From Akebia trifoliata (taxonomy: Eukaryota; Streptophyta; Magnoliopsida; Ranunculales; Lardizabalaceae), in the NCBI GenBank assembly GCA_017979445.1, contig CM030707.1:21086586-21150585 (forward strand): DNA of 64,000 nt, read 5' to 3'. Each line of letters starts with the position of its first letter. The stretch's first letter is position 1. The notes below the pieces were generated by a model. It was given only the letters and a program-made list of their open reading frames with translations. It searched no databases and had not been told where the DNA came from. The position numbers and the translations under genes are program-made. This document shows, piece after piece, positions 36,406-47,561 of this stretch.

Positions 36406-38230
36406 TGTAGACACCCAATTTGAACAAAGACCCACTCAAAAGGACCCAAAAAAATCATTTTCTAGCAAAATCCGCCAACAGACCTAAAAAGTTTAAATCC
36501 CCGAAAATTGACATTTTGATCAAATCAAAAGGTCCTAAAACCCCTAAAGGTCTCATGGACCTACAATAATGCCTTCTAAATCCACTACCTTCTCAACATT
36601 TCACCCCTCTAACTCAAAACTCGAGTACATTCTAAGCCTACCTAAGGCCCACCAATCTTCTACATACTAAATCTTATTTTAGCCTCACCCTATAACAAGC
36701 CTAACCTTGGCCAATGTCTTAACCTCTCATAACCCTAAGCCAACCCAACCACCTAAGCCTAATGGACCTAAACCATAACCCAATCCCCTATTCTAGCCCA
36801 AATCCATATCCATGTCTATGTCCATGATCATAATTAATCAAGATTCATATAATCAATGATCATGAATGAGAGACACTTGCACCACCACAACTCACCTCCA
36901 AAATCATTCTACCAAACCTCATCATTACACCTAAAAGCTATACAACCCATACCACAACCTACCCCCATTACTTTCTCTAAATCATCATTACAAGCCATCT
37001 GTACACCCTTCTCTTATAAATTAACTCTCATAACATACACACCCATACATTTTTAACATGTCTTCATTTCCTCTACCCTCCCAAAATATCAACAACTACC
37101 CCCTTGCACCACCATTTTTCTAATGAAAACCCACTCCCTTTAACTTCACATAACACTCAACCCATATAGACTGAAAAATCCAATATATTTTAATCACAAG
37201 TCACCCATTTACACCTCATTTCACAAATACCCTACCACCACCCTTAAATTACATACACCCTAATCATAAACATCATACCATTCTACCATTTTTCTCTTTT
37301 TAACCCCATTCTACCCCTAAAGTCACCTCCAAGATCTTATAACCCTCCTCATCATTTTCACTACAATGCCCCTCAAAAGACTTGAACCCTCTATCAAGTT
37401 TCACTCTTTCTCAACTCTCAAATCCCCCTCTGACAATCTCTACTTTACAAACATATCAAGAATAAGATCAAGAAGCCCATTTTGAGGACCAAAAAGAAGA
37501 CACAAAAGGAAATCAAGTCAAAAAAGGTAGGATACAGACTAAAAAAGGGAAAAAGAAAAGAAAAAACCACTTTCTCCCCTCCATAATTCCCCTTTCTACT
37601 TCCTCATTTCCTTTTTTTTGTTTTTATTCTTCTTTTAGATTTGCCTTAAGATATGATACCAACCTTTCTCTACTTCCAATAGATTGGGCTTCGGCTTGGA
37701 CAAAAGGGTGGAGCTTGAAAAATATTTTCCAAATATTTCTTAAACATCCTTATACTAATGCACACACCACGAAACGTTTTGAGACTAAGGCCTTAGGCCC
37801 TTTCCTTATGGAAATGGGTCTTTGACCGAAGAGTTTACACTTTTCAATATTTCTCAAAGGTATGGACTATAAAGGGGCCCTTTATCAATAAGGAAGCCCG
37901 CAATGGTTTAAACTGAAATCAAAGTCCCTCGCACTTGAGGACACATTGATTTTTTAAATTTTATTTACTTTCCAAAATTGATCAAATTTAAGGTTACCAC
38001 CATGGTAGAGGGAATAGGGTGCCTAACACTTTTTCTATTTCCTAACATGAACCCCCTTACCTAGATCTTGAGTGGACTAATGACCCTGATCCATATGAGA
38101 GTTACTACAAACAAAATGATTTTTCAAAACTACTTTTCGAGTACCCATTCATACCATTTTTTAAAAAGAATGGTGTCGACTCCAAATCCAAGTAGTAGAA
38201 ATCTTTAGATTCAAAAATGTCATATCTACA
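36406..38230 (+). mobile_element. Solo LTR, 1.8 kb, gypsy-like family
   Basis: It begins TGTAGACACCCAATTTG and ends ATGTCATATCTACA, flanked by GAATC (36401-36405) and AAATC (38231-38235), a 4 of 5 match. GGTGTCGACTCC near its 3' end is one change from the shared GGTGGCGACTCC. The C-rich interior (CCCAAATCCATATCCATGTC) resembles the LTR at 11867-13867. Each of these LTRs has its own duplication, so they are separate insertions. Confidence 0.8.
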
Positions 38231-38700
38231 AAATCTATCTTTTTCCTTTATTTCTTATATCTCCTTTTGGATTTTTCAATCTAGTAAGATTTCTCTTTTA
38301 ATTGTATCTTGAATTTTACCTAGATCGACTTTTTGAGTTTTCAATTATTTGGACTTCAATTTTCCATTTTTTTTATGCATTGTCTTTTACTTAAACCACT
38401 TTTTTCAAATTTTCAACCTATTGAAAATTGTTCTAGTTATGCCCTAACTTTTATTTAACTCGCCTTTTTTTTTTTTTTGATTTTCAACCTAACATATTTT
38501 TTTTTTCTTTTCTAGACCTTAAAACTTTACTCAACACTATTTTCAACATTCTAAAATAATATATCGAGGTATATAATGATTAGAAATTCTAAAATAATCT
38601 ACAAACAAATATGCAAGTTTATGGAATAACAATGAAAGAGTTGGTAAAACACATGATGTGGAAACATAAACATATAGAATAATCTGTAATAGTTTATCCT
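38231..38700. other. T-rich intergenic stretch
   Basis: Long T runs and no features. Confidence 0.4.
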
Positions 38701-39200
38701 TTATGAAACCTTGCCCCGTCAGACTTTCAAAACCCCCTCCCTTACATATGCCTAGTATTCTAAAACACGGTCATCTCCCCCAATTAATAAAAAGCTCACC
38801 CACAATTGGTTTGTTTCTTCTCAATACTCACCCAATCAAACAAGCTAGTTGCACTAAAATCTATCCAGAAACTCATCCCACCAAAGAGATCTATTGCCTC
38901 AATTGTAATTCCAACAACTTAATCACACACAAGGAGTCTATCATCTCATTCTATAGTTGTCGACTCACTATCACCTACGAAAGTCTATTGTCCACATCAT
39001 AGTTTCGAGACTCAATCAAGGGGCCTATTGTTTCTTTGAAAACTCTAAGACTCACTCTTACCAAAGGGGTTTGTTGTCTTGTACGAAAACCTTGGGAATC
39101 ACCTACATCAAAGGGGTTTGTATCCTCCTAACAAGTTTCAGATACTCACCCCACTTAAAGAGGTCTTTTTCGTCATCACGAACTTTGGGCTTTGTAAACA
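38700..39200 (+). repeat. Degenerate tandem array (GACTCACTCTTACCAAAGGGG)
   Basis: Variants of ACTCACC..ACCAAAGGGGTTTGTTGTC..ACGAAAAC recur roughly every 55-70 bp. The open frames here follow the repeat. Confidence 0.6.
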
Positions 39201-40900
39201 CATGGCAGCGCCATGGATAATTTAATTTGGTTCACATTGGGTAGCTAAGCACACACAACATACACAATCATTATATACATAAATATCCAATTCTTAAATT
39301 CCCTATTTCATTATGTGCTTCAAAAATGATGATATCATTCATTTAAAACAATGATATGTAAAATTTAACAATGTCAATAGCAAGATTAAGTTTAAAACTA
39401 AAATAATGCATGCAAGAAAAAATTTGTCTAGACCTTGAGCAGTGGGTGACGGTGCCACTGCTATTGGAGTCCAAGCGATGGGTGGCAGAAACTTCATTAT
39501 GGCAGTGCCACCGCTGGTCAATACCAGCAGGTGGCACCTCTAGGTGCTTCCTTTGGTAGGTGAGATTTTTCCCTTAGCTCCTCTAACTCAATTTTCTCTT
39601 GATCGTACTGATTTGGATTATCATGAAACTTGCTCTGTAGTCCTGAACTATTGAAATCATCAAATTGATGTTTGCTTTTTAAAAGGCATATAATGTAGCC
39701 TTAGTTTTCCAAAAATAGGATTTTTGGGTTTGGAGAAAACTTTATGAAATTTACGATTATTAGAAAGGTTTGAAAATCTTCCTACCTCAATTACTGCGTT
39801 CCTATAATAACAAATGGGTCTTCGATTTGTTGCTGTACTTGACTCAATTTTTCCAATCATTGTTTCATTAGGTTTGAATTGTAGATATTTTCTTTGCGAC
39901 TATTTCTATCTTCTACGCAATCTCCTAAGGGGTTAGGTTTCTCTCTAGATTTTTGTAGAGAAATAAAAGGAAGAATCTGTAAATTCTGCATTAAATTTGG
40001 TATTTATATTACTTATGGGTAAAATCTGCATTAAATTTGGTATTTATATTACTTAATGGTCATGATGTTAAGTTATTTTGGTTTTTAAATTTTTTAGATA
40101 CTCTAGTCTCTATTTTGCGCAAAATTATAGTCCATGGTTAGCAATTTTTCATTGTGAATCTAATGGTTTTCTTGAATTTCTAAGATTCCAACTTTCAAAA
40201 AATACCCTTGTTGGGCCCACACGTAATATGAAAATCAAGGGATTTTATCATTTTTTCTCAACTTAGATTCCAATCATAGTTTAAAAAAAAATGTGTCTTG
40301 CATCTCTGATAATTAAAAAAAAAAAAAATTTGACTTTTTCATTTGTGACAACAACAAAAAAAAAAACCATTTTATTCCCGATTTTTTCATTTTTTTACAT
40401 TTTTTTTTCATAGGAAAAAAATTAAACACTTTCTTTTTTTTTTCAATGCGGGATTTGATACATAATAGAACTTGGTGATTCATAAATAGAAAAATATAAG
40501 ATTTGATGATAATAACTTGATTTTATGAATTTTCAGGATATATATATATATATATATATTTCATAACTTTTAATATATATTTTTAGCATTTTTTTTCATT
40601 TTTCCCCGTTTTTAACGTTCCTTCCAAAGTTTTTCCTTGCCGATTTAAACCTAACCGTATTCCAACTTTGTGACTATGATTCCAACATGCTTATATGTTA
40701 TCTTTGGGTCTTTCAGCGCCCTAAATTCAAATATAAGATTCATATTTCTATAAGTTTGTCATTTAGAATCTTGAGATTTTATCCTAAGTCTTTTAAGTTC
40801 TTGGGATTTTCCTCTAGATATGGTTAAATTTGTTTGGGGCATTGCACAATAATTATGTTTTATTTACAAAGCAAAATACGAATGTAAAACCAAATTTCAG
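39201..40900. other. Intergenic; 40-bp duplication and a GC-rich patch
   Basis: TCTGCATTAAATTTGGTATT is duplicated with a 40-bp period (39985 and 40025). A 120-bp GC-rich patch at 39420-39545 (GGTGACGGTGCCACTGCTAT) stands out but matches nothing I know. The stretch 40290-40620 is poly-A/T and TA repeats. Confidence 0.5.
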
Positions 40901-41525
40901 ATTAATCAATTGTAGTCAAAGTTTGGCGATTAGAATATGTCGAGCCTCGATGATAGTGACACTGTGAGATATTTTTCAACTCACAAAAGTTATAGAAACT
41001 TTGATTTTTACTAGTTGTCGAGGATCAACGTTATTTCTTGAAGCCTCAAAAATAACCGATAATTGTCAAAGGTGGACGGTGTAGAACATTTTTTAACTCA
41101 CATAAGTAACAAAAACTTGAATTTTCATTGTCATCGAGGTTCATTACTATATCATCGCGATTGCGACATGACAATACTAAGTGAATATCAATGCTCAATG
41201 TTGTAGAATATTTTGTATCTCACGGAATTTATAGAAATTTTGGATTTTCACTAGTTGTTGAGTCTGCTCAACACTGTAAGACATTAGTTATTGTTCCTCC
41301 GAACTTGAGACTTGTTGAGGAACTCCAATGAATCATAAATAAAAAATGGTAGAGAGAAAGACACTTTCTATTTTATTCTTAAAACTTGCAAGGGAACTAC
41401 GATGAATCCAAAATCGAAATGATAGATAAAAAGACATTGTCTCTTGTTCATGAGACTTGTTGGGGAGCTCCTTCGAATCCTAAGTCAAAAATGGTGTAAA
41501 GAAAAAGAGACTTTTGTTCGATCAA
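40900..41525. repeat. Two adjoining degenerate tandem arrays
   Basis: About 120-bp units with CTCACAAAAGTTATAGAAAC-type words recur near 40979, 41097 and 41218. From 41290, units of about 75-90 bp with GAGACTTGTTGAGGAACTCC and AAATGGTAGAGAGAAAGAC-type words occur three times. Confidence 0.6.
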
Positions 41526-42390
41526 TTATAATGAAAAGAATAAGGAGCTTTTAAAATGCAAAAAAGTTTGTGCGGAAGAGTTAAATAAATACTATACATG
41601 GGGGTACTTTAGTCAAAACATGCGAGTTAATATAATATTTCACCTTATTTTAAGTAATGTTTTAAAAGTGAGATATTTTTGTAATTACCTACATTTATAG
41701 AATATTTTAGCTAAAAATCTTGTATATAACCATTATAGATAAAACAAGACATTAATGTCAAATTTGATTGGACAATCTTTAAAAACAAAAACACACCCAA
41801 AAAAAAAATTCTCAGTTGCAAAGTACATTTTTTTTTAAAAAAAATTGAGTTATTATCATTTTATTTTATCCAGATCCAACTCGAGTCCAATAGGGTCGGA
41901 TTAGCGCTTGCTGCTTTATTGACTTAGGCCGCAAAGCCAATCTATTTAGGGTCAAGTTAGGACTCCATCAAGTCAGATCCAAAATCACAATAACAACCTT
42001 AATAAAATCTAATTCTAACGTTATGTTTAGATTGAGAGAAAGGAAGAGAAAAAAAAATAATAGAGTTTCTTTTTATTTTTCTTATTTGGATTATTAAGTG
42101 AGGAGAGAAGAAAAAAGACAAAGAGACGAAAAGGATAAAAGGAAAAGATAAATAATTTTTTTTCCCTCCAAATATAAAGAGAAGAAGAAAGAAATAAAAA
42201 GAAATTTTTTTAAAATATTTTATAATTTCAACTTTGCTCTTTAAAAATATTTTAAAATTTCAAAATTCTACATTGATTCGTGATACAATACCAATGAAAC
42301 GTATGTTAAGTTTGACCACACAATCTATGTTAGTTATGACCGGTGGTTGACGAGGCTATAAGAACGTTGTAATAAAAACACTCATGCTGT
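41526..42390. other. Intergenic, no recognised feature
   Basis: AG-rich and AT-rich sequence without features. Confidence 0.4.
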
Positions 42391-42535
42391 AATTCTGACA
42401 TGGAGGTGCGAACATAACTGTAAATGTGTTTAATCGTCTCGCATGAGGAAACAGCATTTACAGTGAGGTGCGCACACGTCAGAAACGTAAAAACCGCAAT
42501 AAATCGTACGTCACCTCCAGCTTAATTCTAATGAA
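42391..42535. repeat. Probable Mutator-like foldback MITE, diverged
   Basis: ATGCTGTAATTCTGACATGG and the right-hand CACCTCCAGCTTAATTC follow the family pattern, with inverted CTGTAAATGTG / CAGCATTTACAGTG in the loop. Confidence 0.5.
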
Positions 42536-42726
42536 AAGACAAGGTAAAAGCTAAATAAGGAGTACGGCCCAATTAAAGGGCAGCGCGTTATATGGACCTA
42601 ACATAACAACACTAAGCAGTGTCGGCAGTGACACGTGAATCGTGATTTACATTACATCAGTCGTTGCAGCAAATAATACTGGTACGGAAGCTTCTAGGCT
42701 TCACCAAATTCAGCATACATCATCAA

Positions 42727-42882
42727 GTTAGCATGTGCCCTTAGTGCGCACGTTAAAGTGTAATAAATACACTTTGAAAATTGGTATCCGAGGGTATTTT
42801 TGTAAAAAAAACGAATTTCTTAAGAGCACAAAAATCTAATTTTCACAAAGTGTATTTATTGTAGCTTAAGGCACACGTTAAC
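42727..42882. repeat. 156-bp foldback MITE
   Basis: GTTAGCATGTGCCCTTAG at the left pairs with CTTAAGGCACACGTTAAC at the right, and AATAAATACACTTTG with CAAAGTGTATTTATT inside. Target duplication not resolved. Confidence 0.65.
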
Positions 42883-42945
42883 AAAATCCCATTGAGAGAA
42901 GGTGGAGTAAAAATGGTGTAACATCAAAATTTGGATTTTAAAAAT

Positions 42946-43543
42946 ACCCTTACTTTAACTTTTAAACTTACTAAATTAGAGGTCATTTTAGTCAAAACTA
43001 AAAAAAAAAAAAAAAATTGTAATTCCATGCACGTCCCTAAAATCAGATTGGTTTAGTTTCAAAATTTGTATTTCAAAATTATCACCATCTTAACATTTAA
43101 ACATAATATAATTAGGGTCATTTTGATCAAAAATTAAGAAAATTACAATCGCTTATTTTAAAATTAAATTGTTTAGTTTTCAAAATTACAAAATATTTTT
43201 TCTACTAGTTAATCTTAAAATAACTCTTTAATTAATATTTTAAATTACAAATAAGCCCTTTAGAGACATGTGCCTCTGCTCATACCTCTTTCTAGTCTAT
43301 TATCTATTAGAATAAGTGAAGGTAGTTGAAGTAGTTCAACAACTAAAATTTGAGTGATCATAAATGCCGTCACTTTTATATTTAAATTTAATATAGTTAA
43401 GGTTATTTTGGTATTTTTAAAAAATAAAGAACATTGCAACCCATCACATTGTGGAGTTTTCAAAATTATAAAAATATTCGTTTTTATTGTGTATCCTTCA
43501 AAATCCCTTTAATCAATATATTAAATTACAAATAAACCCTTTT
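42946..43543. repeat. Direct duplication of about 0.3 kb, degenerate
   Basis: GTTTTCAAAATTACAAAATA..AATTACAAATAAGCCCTTT (to 43262) is repeated as GTTTTCAAAATTATAAAAAT..AATTACAAATAAACCCTTTT (to 43543), with a related weaker copy before. Confidence 0.55.
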
Positions 43544-43853
43544 GATTGCACACGCTACCTTCTAGGTAAGTTATAATTTTTTTTTCTCAATTGATGTCTC
43601 CACTAAATATTGTATTAGTTTAAATAAAAATCAATTGTAAATCCCTCTTCTCTCTACAATCTAGTAGTAAAAAGATTAGGATTTATGTCTGATTATTTCT
43701 TTTAAATTTTAAATAGATAATTTAATGGTATATCATATTTTATTATTTAATCTATTGTAAGAGATTTTTTGTAATTTAAAATATTGATTATGGTGATTTT
43801 GTAAACCACATAATAAAAAGATATTTCTATGATTGTAGAAAAGAGTCTTGCTG

Positions 43854-44014
43854 GAGTAACATTGAAATTGACATTGTTTCATACATTGGTGTGCATAGAA
43901 TCATAAATGCTTCTCCTCGTATCTCGGTGAAAAGCATCTATGGTTTTGTACACACAACAACATTGGCAACGTGTGAAACGATGTCAATTTCAATGTTACT
44001 CAGCATTTTCGTAG
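43854..44014. mobile_element. Mutator-like foldback MITE
   Basis: Ends GAGTCTTGCTGGAGTAACAT and ATGTTACTCAGCATTTTC, arms ATTGACATTGTTTCA / TGAAACGATGTCAAT. The flanking duplication is blurred. Confidence 0.75.
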
Positions 44015-44179
44015 GATTGTACTTTTAATTTTTGAAAAAAATGACCTTGATAATAATAAAGATAAATGCAAAATGAGGGTATCTTCGGCCTTCATAATTT
44101 TGGTGTCAACAAGCACCTATTCAGCCTCCTCTCATTATAATAGTAAAGATGATATATTTTGAATCTATGCAACTTTATT

Positions 44180-44419
44180 TCTATATAAAAAGGTGAGGGA
44201 TGTCCCTTCTCTCCTTCGTACTTGAGCCCCATCGAGTGGTTAAAAGGAGATAGGAATAGTTGTTCCCTCGATGTTGACTTTGGTTTGTTTTAAACTTTAT
44301 ATCGAATTTTATTTGTCTTATACAAAATGGAGGAAATGTTTTGTAATTTATGATTAGTGGTCCTATCATGTAAATAAGAGATCATTGTTAGAAAGCCCTC
44401 ACAATTGGTATTAGAGCTT
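44180..44419 (+). mobile_element. Copia-type LTR 3' part and primer-binding site remnant
   Basis: TGGTATTAGAGC (44408-44419) matches the initiator-Met-tRNA primer site at 11 of 12 positions and follows an LTR-like end (..CCTCACAAT). A TATA box (CTATATAAAAAG) sits at about 44181. No gag follows: the sequence is cut by a Mutator-like MITE from about 44562. The left border of the LTR was not found. Confidence 0.6.
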
Positions 44420-44561
44420 AGTCAAAATCCTACACATATTGACAAGCTTTTTTATGACATCTTATCAATATTTTGATGTGGATTCATGCATATGATATAA
44501 GGTTAAAAATCATAATATAAATCCAACAATCATGTTTAGAAGAACAAATAAATATCCAAAG

Positions 44562-44735
44562 AATAACGCTGAAGTGACCTCAAGATTGGACCTCATATGG
44601 CACACCCTGGCATTAAAGTGTATGGAAACCATAGATGATTTTCCTCGAGATAAGAATGAAAAAGCATACATGGTTCACACCCATTTTCACGTCAAGATGT
44701 GCAATATGAGGTCAATCCAGCACGACTCATATCCT
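44562..44735. mobile_element. Mutator-like foldback MITE
   Basis: GAATAACGCTGAAGTGACC and GGTCAATCCAGCACGACTC ends, with CAAGATTGGACCTCATATG arms like the copies at 24838 and 46831. Confidence 0.65.
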
Positions 44736-44774
44736 AATTAAGACCATAAAGATAATAAATAAATATGCGCGTGC

Positions 44775-44778
<4 letters not shown>

Positions 44779-44806
<28 letters not shown>
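44779..44806. repeat. (GT)n microsatellite
   Basis: About 13 GT dinucleotides in a row. Confidence 0.9.
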
Positions 44807-44812
<6 letters not shown>

Positions 44813-45791
44813 TTTGGAATCATAAAGATCTAGATCACATAAACAGGATTCAATCACCAATCTATATATATAATAACAAGAGAGAGCCTGAAAATTAGAA
44901 AAAGATCAAGAATCAGCATGTTCCATACATATGGGTTGAACCTACCAAGGTAATTGTGTTTTTTGGGTTCGACCCACGAGAGTTGGGCCGAATCTGACTC
45001 ACTACAGTTTTGTTTGGTCCTTGTGGGATGGACTCAAACTGATACAAATCTAATTCGGGTTTTGGGTTCAACCCCACCCAGTAAACAATATTGGGTCTGT
45101 GTTCGTTCCATGCATAAACCAAACCAAACCAAAACCACATGCAGATGGATAGATTTATTCCTCAATTGATCCAGAATTTTGACATTTTGGAAGTAGTACG
45201 ATCATCCGATAAGAAGGGTTTCAATTTCTTCAAATGAAAATATCATTCATAGATTCAAGTCTTATTAATAATGTTTGGTCGAGTCATTAATGATTCTAAT
45301 CATATGGAATGGAGACTAGCCCATAATTGCATGTGTTGCTATCAATAGGTCCATAGAAACAATATTTGTTGGTCAGCCCAATGGACAGTTATTCATAGAA
45401 TTGTTGGGCGTATGAACGTGTTACGAACAAAAAATAATTTATTTGTGTACATGCTACATGCATATGTATTAGGGGTGTAACTTGGGTCAATTTGAGGTCA
45501 AATTGGAACTGATCCACAAAATAAGAACCAGAACCGAACCAAATTTCATTAGAACCAAGCCAACCCAAACCGAACTAAAGTTTGTTTGATTCAGTTCGCA
45601 TCTATGAGTTGCCAATATTCTATAAATTGAGAGTATCATTTTTTAATGAAAAAATAAACATAAAATTTCATATAATAAATCACTAATCTATCCATAAAAA
45701 TCATTAGTTTATCCATAAAAGATCATTAATCTATATCCTAACTCCTAAAATAACTCATAATTATTATATATGCATATATATATATATATAT
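44807..45791. other. Intergenic; truncated TAGGGGTG end
   Basis: TAGGGGTGTAACTTGGG near 45468 looks like the left end of another hAT-family element, but no matching right end was found. The rest has GGGTT/AACCC-rich words only. Confidence 0.4.
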
Positions 45792-46504
45792 GGGTCCCAT
45801 TCAGCAACAAACATTTTTCAAAACATGGGTTAGAGGTTTTGGAATGGGCCGATTTTTGGTGAGGATGATCATCCTCACCAAAAATCAGCCAATTCCAAAA
45901 CTTCTAGTCCCAGTTTACAAGTTGAAAAATCGTGGACCGTCCATTTTTTGTAAATCATTTTTGATGGGGTTAGAAGTTTTGGAATGGACTGATTTTTGGT
46001 GATGATGATCTCCTCACCGTAGAGATCATCCTCACCAAAAATCAGCCCATTCCAAAACCTCTAACCCATGTTTTGAAAAATGTTTTGCCAAAATGTTTGT
46101 TGCTGAACATTTCCCTATATATATAGGGAACGGTTCAGCAGCCCTAAAGTTTGGTGCCAAACATTTTTCAAAATATGGGTTAGAAGCTTTGGAATGAGCT
46201 GATTTTTTGTGAGGATGATCTCTATGATGAGGAGATCATCCTCACCAAAAATCAGCCTATTCCAAAACTTCTAACCCCATCAAAAGTGATTTACAAAAAT
46301 TGGACGGTCCATGATTCTTCAACATGTAAACTAGGGTTAGAAGTTTCAAAATAAGCTGATTTTTTGTGAGGATGATCTCTTCACCGTAGAGATCATCCTC
46401 ACAAAAAATCAGCCTATTCCAAAACTTCTAACCCCATCCAAAGTGATTTACAAAAAATGTTTGGCACCAAACTTGGCAAACTTTAGGGCTGCAGAACCGC
46501 TCCC
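45792..46504. mobile_element. Two adjacent TA-flanked palindromic MITEs
   Basis: Copies at 45792-46115 and 46126-46504 are separated by a TATATATA tract. The first lacks the loop bases of its left arm (GATGATCATC), a clean deletion at a hairpin tip. The second has long outer ends (GGTTCAGCAGCCCTAAAG / CTTTAGGGCTGCAGAACC). Confidence 0.85.
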
Positions 46505-46830
46505 ATATATATATTAGTGATCCAGACTTGATCCAAGAACTGAACCAAATTGATCAATTCTCCATTATTGGGAGGGACGTAATGAAGTAGACTAAATTGT
46601 CTATCCAAAGATTATCATTCTATGGAAGTTAAAATTTCTCAAATTTTCTAACAAAAAGTCAAATAAACAATTTCTACTATCTAAAATTCTATACATGTTA
46701 GTTGACATTATGTAGTATGATTAACTTGTACCACAGAATGCAAGGTTGACAAACATATAGCACTCGAATTAATCCTCCTGTAAACTTAAGATGAGAGTAA
46801 AGAACTTAAATGTTCCAACAATTAAAAGAA

Positions 46831-47010
46831 GAATCTGCTGGAATGACATCAAGATTGTACCTCATATGGCACATCTTGGCCTGAAAGTGTTTAGGAACCA
46901 TAGATGCTTCTTGACTTGTATCTCAATGAAAATAATATACAGTTTCTACACACTTTCATGTCAGGATGTGTGATATGAAGTACAATCTAGACATCACTTC
47001 AGCATAATTC
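46831..47010. mobile_element. Mutator-like foldback MITE with perfect 9-bp duplication
   Basis: 180 bp, ends GAATCTGCTGGAATGACATC and ATCACTTCAGCATAATTC, flanked by perfect TTAAAAGAA (46822-46830 and 47011-47019). Confidence 0.85.
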
Positions 47011-47019
47011 TTAAAAGAA

Positions 47020-47336
47020 CAAGGAGATATTAACTAAATTTCACCCGAATTTGAGTCAGACAATTTTTTACAACAAAAATACTGATTCACCAAACATTGA
47101 TATATGGAGAGTAATCTATACATGCCCACATACTATGTCAAAGGTCCTTAATTATGCAGACTTAACTACACTTGAAATACTAATGTTAAACATCCATACA
47201 AAAGATCCTGGTAAGCAAGCTCCTTCTACATAATTTGCAGGAGCTTGGATGGACTCTACAATTGCAGTACATGATGACTTAGCATTGAATTATAATATAC
47301 AAAATCAGTTCTAGCCATGCCTTGAGCGAATTCCTC
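47020..47336 (-). other. Downstream flank of SMC4, probable 3' UTR
   Basis: Follows the SMC4 stop codon on the minus strand. No clear AATAAA-type signal was seen; the polyadenylation site is not determinable. Confidence 0.4.
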
Positions 47337-47507
47337 TCAAATTGTAAAACTCCCCGGGTTGATGGTAATGCTCTTGGTACAATTATCAGTTTTGTAAATA
47401 CCAACAAGTCGATCAGCCAACTCAAACATGTTATTTCTCAGGCTGCAAGTAGCAGAAACCACAAAATAATCAGTTGAGCACTGTGCATACACACACAAGT
47501 GTGTGTG

Positions 47508-47561
<54 letters not shown>

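Noticed and set aside
11867..38230. LTRs at 11867 and 36406 as the pair of one 26-kb element
   Set aside because: Each has its own target duplication and they differ in length and repeats; no coding domains of one element lie between.
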